Positions 18,103-26,870 of a stretch of DNA of 64,000 nt are shown one piece after another. The DNA lies in the NCBI RefSeq assembly GCF_900111995.1, contig NZ_FOKF01000015.1, positions 1 to 64,000 of the forward strand. The letters run 5' to 3'. Under the pieces are notes generated by a model. It saw nothing but the letters and a program-made list of their open reading frames with translations. It had not been told where the DNA came from and did no database searches. This stretch comes from Collimonas sp. OK607. GTDB lineage: Bacteria > Pseudomonadota > Gammaproteobacteria > Burkholderiales > Burkholderiaceae_D. Within the stretch, counting starts at the first letter, position 1; every line of letters starts with the position of its first letter. Both the position numbers and the translations under genes were made by a program.

Positions 18103-19089
18103 TTACCAGCTGTCCAGTACGCGAGCCAGGCGCATTACGGTTACACCCGGACCGAGGTGACGTAGTGACGGCATGATGATCACGCAATCGTCATAAGGCG
18201 TGGCAATCTCCCTGTCGCCATCACGCGCGATGACGGTACCAGCGAGTTCAATCCGCTCCAATCCCCGGAAATCCTGCGTGAACTGGAGATCCATCGTGTC
18301 TGCTATCACCGCTTGCGTTACCTGGAGAACCTGCTGCGCCACCGGTTTGGCTTGCTTTATGAACTCGGTTAAATCTGTCGCAACGACCACACCGGTCGTG
18401 ATCAGGAAGCGAGATGCAGCATCCAGGGCAACGTCCTTGCTGCGGACTGAAAAATGCTGCCCGGTCTCGATCAGCAAGGCATTCTTCGGACTGGCAGCAT
18501 CGCCGAAATCGCCATAGTCGCGCAACCGCTTGCCGTTTGCATGTCCGGCGTCGACGATCACGTGTTCGGGGACGCCGATGTCGACAGCAAACTGGATGCC
18601 TTTGGCCAATGGACCGCTTAACATCAGCGGCGGCGCTTCCTCGTGCATGGAATGCAGGTCCAGCAGAAAATCGACACTGTCGATAATCGGCCGTAAAGCG
18701 CGCGCCCGACGCAGTTCCTGTGAGTCGTCGCTGCTATCCAGCCGCGCCTCGGACCAGACGCGGTTCATGTCTTCATCAATGAAGCGGCTTGCGTCCGGGT
18801 TGCTGCTATCGAAACGGCGATAGGCATCTACATTTGCGAAACCGAGCGTGAGGCGGCCTTTGACCGGACGCACGCCTGATCGCAGGAGCCTGTTCACGGT
18901 GATGGCGCCGCTGACTTCGTTGCCGTGGGTTAGCGCCAGGATCATGGCATGCGGGCCGGCCACGCCGCTGTCGAATGTATGTATGTAATCGACACCCGTG
19001 TTACCGGTTTGCCATTCCGCGATATCGGGAAAAGTCACTTCGATCGGATATTCCTGCAACTTTGCACGAATCTGTTCCAGGGTTTTCAT
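18103..19089 (-). CDS. Succinylglutamate desuccinylase/aspartoacylase family zinc hydrolase
   Basis: This 328-residue M14-type deacylase has zinc ligands H55 and E58 in LTHGNEVSG and H146 in FLLDLHSMHE. Family enzymes remove an acyl group from N-acyl amino acids in the cytoplasm. The exact substrate is not evident: the usual AstE partners (arginine succinyltransferase pathway) are missing. The gene follows an MFS carrier by 56 bases on the same strand, so import and hydrolysis of the same N-acyl compound is a reasonable inference. ATG 19089 is preceded by a GAGCAACG sequence (weak ribosome site). Confidence 0.83.
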   Translation of the reverse strand: MKTLEQIRAKLQEYPIEVTFPDIAEWQTGNTGVDYIHTFDSGVAGPHAMILALTHGNEVSGAITVNRLLRSGVRPVKGRLTLGFANVDAYRRFDSSNPDASRFIDEDMNRVWSEARLDSSDDSQELRRARALRPIIDSVDFLLDLHSMHEEAPPLMLSGPLAKGIQFAVDIGVPEHVIVDAGHANGKRLRDYGDFGDAASPKNALLIETGQHFSVRSKDVALDAASRFLITTGVVVATDLTEFIKQAKPVAQQVLQVTQAVIADTMDLQFTQDFRGLERIELAGTVIARDGDREIATPYDDCVIIMPSLRHLGPGVTVMRLARVLDSW

Positions 19090-19145
19090 TAACGTTGCTC
19101 CTGTTCGAAAAGCTAAATAGATTTAATGAATTGAAAAGCGGCGTC

Positions 19146-20462
19146 TCAGACCGGACCGCGTCGCGCCATCCGGCGGCCGAGCACCAGCACGGCCACAATG
19201 CTGATCAAAGCCGTTGCCATCACATAAAAACTGGGTGCCAGCTTGCTGCCGCTGAAGGCAATCATCCAGGTCACGATCAACGGCGCAAAGCCGCCAAACA
19301 AGGTGACCGAAAAGTTATAGCTGAGGGCGAGTCCGGTGCCGCGGGTGCTGGTCGGGAAGATATCCGACAACATTGCAGGGATCGGTCCGAGGCATGCCGC
19401 GATCAGCAGGCCGACCAGGCCCTGAACGAGCATCAAGGTGCCGACTGTCGGCCAGGTTATCAATAACAGGAATAAGGGGTAGGAAGTACAAGCTATCGTC
19501 AACATCGCAATCGACAGGACACGGAAGCGACCGTAGCGATCCGACAGGGCGCCAAACACCGGCGCGCTGATCATCAGGACCGCCCCGGTAACCATCGCAC
19601 TGAGGAATGAAGATGTCGCAGGAATATGCAATTGCTTCAGTGCGTAAGTCGGCATGTACAATTTGTGAACGTAGTTGAACGCGGTTGCGCCTGAAACTAC
19701 GCCTATGCCCAGCAGCAGGTTGATACGGTCACGCACCAGCACAACTTTCAACGGCGATTTCTCAGGTTTGACAGCGGCAATTTTCTTGAACTCCGGGGTC
19801 TCGTCGATCTGGCTGCGTATGTACATACCAACCGGTCCGATCAGCAAACCGATGCCGAATGCGATCCGCCAGCCCCAGTCATTGACTTGGCTATCTGTCA
19901 GCGTGTAGCTTAGAAGCGCACTGACACCGGCGGCAAATACGGTTGCCAGACCCTGTGTCGATAACTGCCAGCTGGCAAAGAAACCCCTTCGTTTGGCATC
20001 TGCATGTTCGACCATGAATGCAGTCGCGGCGCCGAATTCACCGCCGGTAGAAAAACCTTGCAACATGCGGGCCACGATCACGATCAGCGGCGACGCGATG
20101 CCGATTTGTGCATAGGTCGGGGCAAAAACAATCATTGCCGTGCCGACCATCATGATGAAGATTGACGCCGTCAGCGATGCCTTGCGTCCGGCGCGGTCAG
20201 CATACGAGCCGAGGATGATGGCTCCGAGCGGACGCATGATGAACGAAATCCCGAAAGTGCCGACACTCAGCAACAAAGAAGTGGTTTCGTCGGCTGCCGG
20301 GAAGAACAGCTTGCCGATCACAATCGCGAAATAGCCGTAGATCAGCAAGTCGTAAAATTCAAGTGCGTTGCCGATGCTGGCTGCGCAAATTTCTTTCCAG
20401 GGATTACGCGGTTTGCTGATCGGTAAGCTGCGCGCTCCCGATGTTCGTGGCTGTGATGACAT
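19146..20462 (-). CDS. MFS transporter, metabolite:H+ symporter type
   Basis: The 438-residue membrane protein of the major facilitator superfamily has 12 predicted hydrophobic segments. It opens with the MHS-type NPWKEICAASIGNALEFYDLLIYGYFAIVIGKLFFP. The conserved RPLGAIILGSYADRAGRKASL loop lies between segments 2 and 3. MHS members import citrate, proline/betaine, ketoglutarate or shikimate with protons. Its neighbour downstream is a deacylase. The gene is preceded by about 205 bases and then a LysR gene on the same strand, which may regulate it. Confidence 0.85.
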   Translation of the reverse strand: MSSQPRTSGARSLPISKPRNPWKEICAASIGNALEFYDLLIYGYFAIVIGKLFFPAADETTSLLLSVGTFGISFIMRPLGAIILGSYADRAGRKASLTASIFIMMVGTAMIVFAPTYAQIGIASPLIVIVARMLQGFSTGGEFGAATAFMVEHADAKRRGFFASWQLSTQGLATVFAAGVSALLSYTLTDSQVNDWGWRIAFGIGLLIGPVGMYIRSQIDETPEFKKIAAVKPEKSPLKVVLVRDRINLLLGIGVVSGATAFNYVHKLYMPTYALKQLHIPATSSFLSAMVTGAVLMISAPVFGALSDRYGRFRVLSIAMLTIACTSYPLFLLLITWPTVGTLMLVQGLVGLLIAACLGPIPAMLSDIFPTSTRGTGLALSYNFSVTLFGGFAPLIVTWMIAFSGSKLAPSFYVMATALISIVAVLVLGRRMARRGPV

Positions 20463-20667
20463 GCTATAGCTCCAGAATTGTAGTTATTGCGCTTCATCAG
20501 TTGCAAGAAATGCACGATGAGGCGCTATTATTTTTGAAAATTTGAGGAAGTATAGGGAGCGTGTCGCAGCGCCAATTGCCGTTTCGGCACAGGTTTGTGC
20601 TTTTTATTTTGATTGCGGTATTGTGCTTGCCGTCATCGCAACAGCACGAGGCGCCAGGTGCCGCTTG

Positions 20668-21582
20668 CTATCGGTCATCGACGACATCTGCAGAAACACC
20701 TTCCCAGATCGCGTTGACCAGCGCATTGGTGTTGCCCCGCATGCGATAGAGTGAAATATCGAAACTGACGCGCATGTCGGCATCGCCAACCAGCAACAAG
20801 TTGCCCTGCTTCAAATCTTCCTGCACCAGCCGTTGCGGTAGCCAGGCCAGGCCGGCGCCACGCTTGGCCATCTCCAGAATCGACTCGTAGGAATCGGCCT
20901 GGTAGACCATGCGTAGCGATAATTTTTGCGGCAAGCTGGCCAGGTGCTTGGCGAGTACGCCGCGTAGCGTCAGCGACTGGGAAAATGCCAGCCAGGGAAT
21001 AGGTGTCGTCGTGTCGACGGCCGGCAACCGGAATTTGGGAAGTCCCTTGGTATCCGATGCACTAACCGGCAATAGCACCTCGCGCGCCAGCGTGACGGAT
21101 TCGTAACGTTGGGGATCGATCAACAAGCGCGTGGTAGGGCTGGAATAAATCACGAGCAAATCGACGTCACCGCTCGACAAGCGCAAGATGACCTCTTGCG
21201 CGCCGCCGGTACTGACTGAGACCGGGAAGGGGCCGAAGCGTTGGTTGATCGCTTCGTACCAACTGGGAAAGAAGGTGCGTGCCAAGGTGCGGCCGGTGGC
21301 GACGCGCAGTACTTCGTCGGGATGCTGCGTTGTATCTTGCAATTGCGCCCGGACCGCATGCAAGACATCGATCGTATGCGTTGCGGCATCGAGAAATAGC
21401 AAGCCGGCCGGTGTCAGGGATAGCGGCTGCGTGCGCGCGACCAGTTCCGCGCCAACCCATTGTTCCAGTGCGTGGATGCGGCGGCCGAAAGCCGGATGGG
21501 TGACAAAGCGGTTTTCCGCAGCGCGGGAAAAACTGCGGGTCCGAGCTAACTCGACAAAATCTTCAAGCCAGGTCAATTGCAT
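20668..21582 (-). CDS. LysR family transcriptional regulator
   Basis: This 304-residue LysR regulator begins MQLTWLEDFVELARTRSFSRAAENRFVTHPAFGRRIHALEQWVGAEL, a clear winged helix-turn-helix. An effector-binding domain follows. It is on the same strand as the MFS carrier and hydrolase downstream, with 205 bases between. It may control them or be part of a separate unit. The target cannot be proven from sequence. Confidence 0.85.
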   Translation of the reverse strand: MQLTWLEDFVELARTRSFSRAAENRFVTHPAFGRRIHALEQWVGAELVARTQPLSLTPAGLLFLDAATHTIDVLHAVRAQLQDTTQHPDEVLRVATGRTLARTFFPSWYEAINQRFGPFPVSVSTGGAQEVILRLSSGDVDLLVIYSSPTTRLLIDPQRYESVTLAREVLLPVSASDTKGLPKFRLPAVDTTTPIPWLAFSQSLTLRGVLAKHLASLPQKLSLRMVYQADSYESILEMAKRGAGLAWLPQRLVQEDLKQGNLLLVGDADMRVSFDISLYRMRGNTNALVNAIWEGVSADVVDDR

Positions 21583-21659
21583 TTTTGCTCTCTTGTCATT
21601 CGATATAAATAAACTGGTAAATCGCCTGGCCCCGATACTGCGGCAAGTTGCATCGTCAG

Positions 21660-21947
21660 TTACCCAGATTTGAGCAGGCGCTTGCGCTCAGCCGTGTACG
21701 ACCACCAAGGCAGCGGTTCAGCACCTTCCATGTAACGCACCACCGACATGAAAACATCGATCACGCATGGGTCGTGCCTGGCGCCAGTCTTGGCGCAAAG
21801 TGTGTCGTACATCTGCAGCGGCGATTTGCCGATCAGTTGTTCAGGCTGCCGGATACCGATAAGACGCAAATCGGCAGCTCCCGCCTTGCCGATATTCGGC
21901 AAATCCTCCAGCTTTACGATGGCGGCCCGGTCCAGGTATTTAGGCAT
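21660..21947 (-). CDS. Helix-hairpin-helix protein (pathogenicity locus/Cdd1 type)
   Basis: This is a 95-residue protein from ATG 21947, which is preceded by GGAG. The segment KLEDLPNIGKAGAADLRLIGI is a helix-hairpin-helix like that of TfoX C-terminal and Cdd1 proteins. It is followed by the family block LIGKSPLQMYDTLCAKTGARHDPCVIDVFMSVVRYMEGAEPLPWW. Members are small and of unknown function, probably nucleic-acid or protein binding. It stands alone, facing the Rrf2 gene divergently. Confidence 0.75.
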   Translation of the reverse strand: MPKYLDRAAIVKLEDLPNIGKAGAADLRLIGIRQPEQLIGKSPLQMYDTLCAKTGARHDPCVIDVFMSVVRYMEGAEPLPWWSYTAERKRLLKSG

Positions 21948-22035
21948 TGAATCTCCATGGGAATTACGGAATATCCCCCGCATTGTGACATTTTGCGGCT
22001 GACTCTATCCACATAAGCTTATGCAACAAAATTAG

Positions 22036-22064
22036 TTGACCGGATTATCTGTATTGAATATAGT
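22036..22064 (+). promoter_or_regulatory. Promoter of the Rrf2 gene (probably leaderless transcript)
   Basis: TTGACC (22036-22041) and TATAGT (22059-22064) are 17 bases apart. A start seven bases after the -10 is the A of ATG 22071, so the mRNA would have no leader. No ribosome site is visible. Confidence 0.6.
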
Positions 22065-22070
22065 GACAGT
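22048..22070 (+). promoter_or_regulatory. Operator site 1 for Rrf2 regulator
   Basis: TCTGTA-N11-GACAGT matches the two perfect downstream sites (ACTGTA-N11-TACAGT) with one change per arm. It covers the -10 box and abuts the start codon, an arrangement expected of autorepression. Confidence 0.55.
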
Positions 22071-22523
22071 ATGAAGTCCAGTCGATTTGCCGTGGCGGCA
22101 CACATTTTAGTCAGCGTTGAATACGCTACCAGGGGCGGGGAAGTGTATTTTCCGTCCACCGCCATTGCTGCCAGCGTCAATACTAATCCGGTTTTTGTGC
22201 GAGAGCTGTTACGCAAGTTAAGCAAGGCCGGCCTGGTGGTGACCAAGGAAGGCAAGGGCGGCGGTGTGCAGCTGGCGCGGCCGGCTTCGGCAATCAACCT
22301 GGCCGAGATCTATCAGGCAGTGGAGGAGGGGCCGGTGCTGAAGCACAATACGCGCTCGAAAGACCTTTGCTGTCCGGTTAGCTGCGGCATGGATATGGTG
22401 CTGGATCCGGTAGTGTCGGAAGTAGAGGACGCCATGCTGGAGATTTTGAAGGGCCGGAAATTATGCGAGCTCGTCAACAAGATCGCCGACAAGACTAAAG
22501 TCATGGCTCAGGCCGGGATATAG
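22071..22523 (+). CDS. Rrf2 family transcriptional regulator
   Basis: The 150-residue protein opens MKSSRFAVAAHILVSVEYAT, the usual Rrf2 (YwnA-like) N-terminus, with the recognition region FVRELLRKLSKAGLVVTKEGKGGGVQLAR. Cysteines C100, C101 and C105 (CCPVSC) plus C132 sit where IscR/NsrR-type proteins carry cluster or redox cysteines, so it may sense oxidants or metals. The MFS efflux gene lies 143 bases downstream. Three copies of one palindrome type lie in front of these two genes, so it probably represses both itself and the pump. Confidence 0.88.
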   Translation: MKSSRFAVAAHILVSVEYATRGGEVYFPSTAIAASVNTNPVFVRELLRKLSKAGLVVTKEGKGGGVQLARPASAINLAEIYQAVEEGPVLKHNTRSKDLCCPVSCGMDMVLDPVVSEVEDAMLEILKGRKLCELVNKIADKTKVMAQAGI

Positions 22524-22540
22524 TGGTTTTTTTTATAATT

Positions 22541-22565
22541 AACTGTATGAATATTAAATACAGTT
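22541..22565 (+). promoter_or_regulatory. Operator site 2 for Rrf2 regulator
   Basis: AACTGTA-N11-TACAGTT is a perfect 7-bp inverted repeat with 11-base AT-rich spacer, in the intergenic region between the Rrf2 gene and the MFS gene. A TATAAT hexamer lies just upstream (22534-22539). Confidence 0.65.
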
Positions 22566-22607
22566 GATTTGATGGAGGGATCGATTTTGATCCCGTTTTT
22601 ATATTTT

Positions 22608-22634
22608 AAACTGTAGTTAAAAATAATACAGTTT
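22608..22634 (+). promoter_or_regulatory. Operator site 3 for Rrf2 regulator
   Basis: AAACTGTA-N11-TACAGTTT is a perfect 8-bp inverted repeat with the same spacing as site 2. Centre-to-centre distance to site 2 is 68 bases. It ends 32 bases before the MFS start codon. Confidence 0.65.
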
Positions 22635-22666
22635 AATCAAGACAAGACAACAAACAGGAGTTTTAC

Positions 22667-23932
22667 ATGGAAAAAAATCTAGCGGCGATCAGCGCGCAAA
22701 ACGACAGCCGTCTCGATCTGCCCCTGCCGGATCAGCGCATCCATGCCAACAGCACGCCATCGCCGTTGCGGTCCTGGTTGTCGGTGGTGGCGGTGGCGAT
22801 AGGCGCTTTTGCTTTTGTGACGACTGAATTCCTGCCGGTCGGCCTGCTGCCGCAAATCGCCCGCGACCTTGGCGTCTCGCCTGGCACGGCTGGCTTGATG
22901 GTAACCACGCCCGGAGTAATCGCAGCGATCTCCGCTCCGGCACTGATGCTGGGAGCGGGGCGCATTAACCGCCGCTTGATCTTGCTGGCTTTGTCGGTCT
23001 TGCTGCTGGCTTCCAACCTGGTGTCGGCGATGGCACCCGGCTTCGGCACGATGTTGCTGGGCCGGGCGCTGCTGGGTGCGGCCCTTGGCGGTTTCTGGAC
23101 GCTGGCGCTGGCAACTTCGGCGCGGCTGGTGCAGGAGCAGCACGCGGCCAAGGCGACCGCGATGATACTGACCGGGGTTACCTTCGCCACGGTGATCGGC
23201 GTACCGCTCGGCACCTTCATCAGCACCATGGCTTCCTGGCGCGCATCGTTTATCGCCACAGGCGTGCTGGCCGCCGTGGCGCTGGCTGCGCAAGCATTGC
23301 TGTTGCCGTCGCTGCCATCGAAAGCGGCGATACGCTTGAGCGACCTGCGCGCGTTGCTGAGCCGCGCCAATACCCGTAAAAGCTTGCTGATGGTGGCGCT
23401 GGTGTTTGGCGCTCACTTCTCGGCTTACACCTATGTCACGCCGTTCCTGGTGCAAAGCGCAGGATTCAACCTGCCTGCGATTACATCGGTATTGCTGGGT
23501 TTCGGCTTTGTCGGTTTCGTGTCGAATTTTGTGATCTCGACCACCGTCAGCCGCAATTTGCAGCTGTCCCTGTTTGCCGTGGTGGCGATACTGATGGTGT
23601 CCTTGCTGGCGCTGCCGTCGCTGCACGCTTCGCAAGCCGGGGTAGTGGTGATGATACTGGCGTGGGGCGTTGCGTTCGGCGCTATCCCGTTATGCCTTAG
23701 CATCTGGTTGCAAATGTCTTCGCCGGATCTGCCGGAAGCCGGTTCTGCGCTGTTCGTCAGCATTGTGCAGGTCGCAATCGCAGTGGGCTCATCCACCGGT
23801 GGCGTGGTGGTCGATTCGCTCGGCATCCCGTCCACCTTGTGGCTAGGTGGCGCCCTGGCGCTGGCCGGCCTGGTGGTGATTTCCAGTTTCGGCTTCAATC
23901 ACAAGAAGCTGGGTGAGATATTGAGTCAATAG
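22667..23932 (+). CDS. MFS transporter, DHA1 drug/sugar efflux type
   Basis: The 421-residue protein has about 12 hydrophobic segments. It has the DHA1 family sequence VAIGAFAFVTTEFLPVGLLPQIARDLGVSPGTAGLMVTTPGVIAAISAP (AraJ/chloramphenicol-exporter type). These proton antiporters export drugs, sugars or small metabolites across the inner membrane. ATG 22667 is preceded by CAGGAG. The gene is controlled, most likely, by the Rrf2 regulator encoded upstream through two perfect palindromes in its promoter region. A 121-bp repeat follows the stop codon. Confidence 0.88.
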   Translation: MEKNLAAISAQNDSRLDLPLPDQRIHANSTPSPLRSWLSVVAVAIGAFAFVTTEFLPVGLLPQIARDLGVSPGTAGLMVTTPGVIAAISAPALMLGAGRINRRLILLALSVLLLASNLVSAMAPGFGTMLLGRALLGAALGGFWTLALATSARLVQEQHAAKATAMILTGVTFATVIGVPLGTFISTMASWRASFIATGVLAAVALAAQALLLPSLPSKAAIRLSDLRALLSRANTRKSLLMVALVFGAHFSAYTYVTPFLVQSAGFNLPAITSVLLGFGFVGFVSNFVISTTVSRNLQLSLFAVVAILMVSLLALPSLHASQAGVVVMILAWGVAFGAIPLCLSIWLQMSSPDLPEAGSALFVSIVQVAIAVGSSTGGVVVDSLGIPSTLWLGGALALAGLVVISSFGFNHKKLGEILSQ

Positions 23933-23942
23933 TTCGCTGTTC

Positions 23943-24063
23943 GTAGGGTGGGCATGTATGCCCACGCGTGACCGCGATAACCGGGGTACAAACCCTCGTG
24001 GCACGGAAGCAGGCATATGCGTGTTGTGAGTTCCGCGTGGGCACAAAAGCGTGCCCATCCTAC
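23943..24063 (-). repeat. 121-bp dispersed repeat, copy A
   Basis: The element is bounded by short inverted hairpins. One end reads GTAGGGTGGGCAT and the other ends GTGCCCATCCTAC. Its reverse complement aligns over its full 121 bases with the copy at 37358-37478, and the last 40 bases or so of that alignment are identical. It lies between the MFS stop and the terminator shared with efp. It has no coding capacity. Confidence 0.75.
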
Positions 24064-24073
24064 AAGACAGGCG

Positions 24074-24111
24074 AAAAAAAAACGCTGCCGGTAATCGGCA
24101 GCGTTTTTTTT
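24074..24111. terminator. Bidirectional terminator between MFS gene and efp
   Basis: AACGCTGCCG and CGGCAGCGTT form a perfect 10-bp stem with a 5-base loop, preceded by an A run and followed by a T run. It can therefore stop transcription from both sides. Confidence 0.85.
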
Positions 24112-24141
24112 GTAAGCGGAAGGGTAAGTAACCCCCCGGTA

Positions 24142-24711
24142 TTAACCGCGCTTCTTGAACTCGTTGGTACGTGTGTCGATTTCGATCAAGTCGTCAGAGC
24201 TGACAAACAACGGCACCATGACGATGTGTTGATTTGCTTCGATCGCGTTTTCGATCTTGGCTTCTTTCAGGACGTTGCCCGAAGTGTTGCCTTTAACCGC
24301 TGGCTCCGAGTAAACAACCTGGCGCACGATAGTGGTTGGCAGTTCGACCGAAATTGCCTTGCCGTCGTAAAACACGGCTTCGCATTCCATGCCGTCTTTC
24401 AGGTAGTGCAATGCATCGCCCAGGTTTTCTTCTTCGATTTCATACTGTTCGTAGTCTGTATCCATGAACACGAACAGCGGATCGGCGAAGTACGAATAGG
24501 TAACTGGTTTCTTGTCGAGCACAACTACGTCAAACTTGTCATCGCCACGGAAAACGTTTTCCTGTGGGCTGTTTGTCAGAAGATTCTTCATCTTCCACTT
24601 GTAGGTGAAGCCCGTGCGGCTCGAACCGTTGACATCAGAGCGCAAAACGATCATTGGCTTACTGTCAACCATAATGATATTGCCGACACGAATTTCTTTT
24701 GCTGGTTTCAT
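24142..24711 (-). CDS. efp: Translation elongation factor P
   Basis: The 189-residue EF-P has the KOW-like N-terminal domain ([19 protein letters not shown]) and two OB domains. R32, in the loop GSSRTGF, is the residue that EarP rhamnosylates. EF-P relieves ribosome stalling at proline runs. The modifying enzyme EarP is encoded just upstream on the same strand, as usual for this EF-P class. A bidirectional terminator follows the gene. Confidence 0.97.
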   Translation of the reverse strand: MKPAKEIRVGNIIMVDSKPMIVLRSDVNGSSRTGFTYKWKMKNLLTNSPQENVFRGDDKFDVVVLDKKPVTYSYFADPLFVFMDTDYEQYEIEEENLGDALHYLKDGMECEAVFYDGKAISVELPTTIVRQVVYSEPAVKGNTSGNVLKEAKIENAIEANQHIVMVPLFVSSDDLIEIDTRTNEFKKRG

Positions 24712-24850
24712 AGCGAATATAGGTAAAAAAGTAGGTTACATAAAAATCATCTGTAGCCCACTGGCAAAAAGCGCCGCAAGCCCACGTATGATTGAATTTT
24801 TAAATGCATCAAAAATTAGCCGTATATTTTAACCTATTTTTGAATGTCTC

Positions 24851-26005
24851 TTACTGAACTGTTTCGGCAAACTTCAGCAAATTGCTGGCCAAGTCGCCAT
24901 TTTCCCCCATTTGACGTTGCCAATCTGTGGACATGATGGCAATTTTTGGCATGTCGGCTTCAAATAGCGCCCATAGTGAAGTCCAGTTCACCGCTTTTTT
25001 CGTGGCTTCATTCCAGCTCAAAGAGAATTCGCTCAGGTTCTCAGTCGAGGCCGTGTAGCGTTCCAGGAATGCATTCAATTTAACGTGATGCAAGTCTTCG
25101 TCTTGCGGGTAGATATGCCAGATAAAAGGCTTGTCGGCCCATTGGGCGCGGACGAAGGAATCTTCGCCTCGTACAAAATTGAGGTCGCATGCCCACAATA
25201 GCTTGTCGTAGTCGGGTTGGGGAACGAAAGGCAGCACGCGCACAGTCAGTGCGCCGTGGCTGGCGGTTGCTCCGGCTTGCGCAGTTCTCCCCAGGAATTT
25301 TTCGACGGCGTCGGCGGCAACGCCTTCCGGCACCAGGCAGGTAATCGCTTTGTTACTGCTTTGCCAAACATCGAATAGCGCAGAAACCGGCGCTTGTGGA
25401 TAACAAAACAGGGAGACCTTCAGGGAAACCATCTCTGCCGGTGTGACGCCGAACTGGCTGAGAAAAGCCGCCATCGCAGCGGCGTCTTGTTGAAATGCCT
25501 GACGCTGCTGTGCCAATCCTGATTCACACAGCAGGCCGCCGGTTTTGCTGGTGAAGCCGGGAAAGAAGAAATATTTTGTCAAAGATCGCGACTGGGGCGA
25601 CGGCAGCGCATGGCAACCTTCCACCCATTCTTCGGCGCTGAGGCCTTCCAGGTTCAGCCACACCGGATGCGGTGTGCGCTCGGCCATCGCCGCAATATAA
25701 GCAGGCGGTATGTCGCAGGCAAAAAACTCAATTACGATGTCGGCCACGTCGGCGGCCATGAATACGCCGTCTTGATCGAGCCAATGGCGTACCGTCACGG
25801 TGCCAATCTGTTGTACGTCGCGATCAACCGCGACTTCCGGACAAATTCGTTGGAAGCTGCGCAAATCGTCCACCCACAAAGTCACGGCGATGCCATGTTC
25901 CTGTTCCAGTTGACGTGCCAGGCGCCAGCAGATACCTATGTCGCCAAAGTTATCAACGACCTTGCAGAACAATGCCAGCGATGTTTGTGTTTTGTGATGA
26001 TTCAA
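24851..26005 (-). CDS. earP: EF-P arginine rhamnosyltransferase
   Basis: This 384-residue EarP (formerly DUF2331) is a GT-B glycosyltransferase. The N-terminal FCKVVDNFGDIGICWRLARQL holds D18 and D22, equivalent to the essential aspartates of Pseudomonas EarP. The C-terminal VRGEDSFVRAQWADKPFIWHIYPQ is the conserved dTDP-rhamnose-binding part. It transfers L-rhamnose from dTDP-rhamnose to R32 of EF-P in the cytoplasm. It precedes efp by 139 bases on the same strand, and the pair is a functional unit. Confidence 0.95.
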   Translation of the reverse strand: MNHHKTQTSLALFCKVVDNFGDIGICWRLARQLEQEHGIAVTLWVDDLRSFQRICPEVAVDRDVQQIGTVTVRHWLDQDGVFMAADVADIVIEFFACDIPPAYIAAMAERTPHPVWLNLEGLSAEEWVEGCHALPSPQSRSLTKYFFFPGFTSKTGGLLCESGLAQQRQAFQQDAAAMAAFLSQFGVTPAEMVSLKVSLFCYPQAPVSALFDVWQSSNKAITCLVPEGVAADAVEKFLGRTAQAGATASHGALTVRVLPFVPQPDYDKLLWACDLNFVRGEDSFVRAQWADKPFIWHIYPQDEDLHHVKLNAFLERYTASTENLSEFSLSWNEATKKAVNWTSLWALFEADMPKIAIMSTDWQRQMGENGDLASNLLKFAETVQ

Positions 26006-26118
26006 GATTCAAATTCCAGCGGTAATGAGTTTTTTTGTTTTTTTTATTGTCGGGCAGTTTAGCATTCGGCCCCGTAATGTAATAATGCCGTCCCCCGTAT
26101 GATACTGGACCTTGAACG

Positions 26119-26370
26119 ATGACTAATGAGCGCGACCTGATTGCCAATCTGACGCTGGCGGTAATCGATTTGGCAGGAGCTGTGGCGCAAATAGCGGAAA
26201 CCATGCCCCAGCATACTATGGCGCAGGTCAATGATTCTCTGAATGTGGCGGTTACCAAGCTGGAGCAGGTAGCCATCGCCATCAGTGCCGGTGACGTTGA
26301 AGATGGTGGCGCGGACGGGGCAATGGCGGTGGCAGGAGTTGACGCCGCCAGCGAGACGCAAAGCGCCTAG
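26119..26370 (+). CDS. Small hypothetical protein
   Basis: An 83-residue acidic protein of unknown function. The N-terminal 55 residues (LIANLTLAVIDLAGAVAQIAETMPQ and following) are predicted helical, and the C-terminus is alanine- and glycine-rich and probably disordered. The frame lies divergent from earP and its stop overlaps the stop of the DUF2867 gene. The ribosome site is weak, so it is supported mainly by composition and position. Confidence 0.5.
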   Translation: MTNERDLIANLTLAVIDLAGAVAQIAETMPQHTMAQVNDSLNVAVTKLEQVAIAISAGDVEDGGADGAMAVAGVDAASETQSA

Positions 26371-26870
26371 GCGGCCCGGCCGAAGTTGGCGTTTTCCAGC
26401 AAGTGACGGGTGATTACCCGGTGAAAAGGCATGATCACCGCCAGGTAGACTCTTCCCAACAGATTGTTGGTCTTGACCACCGTCGTGACGGTCACCTGCG
26501 TACCGGTGGCACCGTCTGGCGCAACCGTTATGCTGACCCTGAAATCCAGATGCTTGTCGTCGAATCCCAGCACCACTTCCTGCGGTGATTGCGCCACGAC
26601 AGGAAAGCCGCCAACCGTACGCTGCGCGGCGCGTGGATCATCCACACCCATTTCAACGGTTTTCAATTGAAACAACCTGACCACACGGTTACGCGTCGCC
26701 ATCAATTGCTTTATCCATCCGGGCGGATTCTTGATGATGGCGTCGGCAGCCTGTCGGGCGTCCAGGCCGGCAATCTCAGCCTGGACCTGGTAAGCGTCGA
26801 CAAAATCATGACCGGGCAGCAACGAGCGGCAGCCGACGCTCGGTATCACCTCAACCGCTGCGCCGTTCAT
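26367..26870 (-). CDS. DUF2867 domain protein in cyd operon
   Basis: This 167-residue DUF2867-type protein is possibly related to lipid- or steroid-binding START-like folds, by the FPVVAQSPQEVVLGFDDKHLDFRVSITV stretch. No signal peptide is seen. Its ATG overlaps the stop of cydX by four bases (ATGA), so its translation is coupled to the cytochrome bd operon. Function is unknown. The position suggests a role in oxidase assembly, heme or quinone handling, or membrane maintenance, but this is inference. Confidence 0.75.
   Translation of the reverse strand: MNGAAVEVIPSVGCRSLLPGHDFVDAYQVQAEIAGLDARQAADAIIKNPPGWIKQLMATRNRVVRLFQLKTVEMGVDDPRAAQRTVGGFPVVAQSPQEVVLGFDDKHLDFRVSITVAPDGATGTQVTVTTVVKTNNLLGRVYLAVIMPFHRVITRHLLENANFGRAA

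Noticed and set aside
22541-22634. LexA boxes ahead of the MFS gene
   Set aside because: The CTGT and ACAG halves are 15 bases apart, not eight, so these are not SOS boxes.
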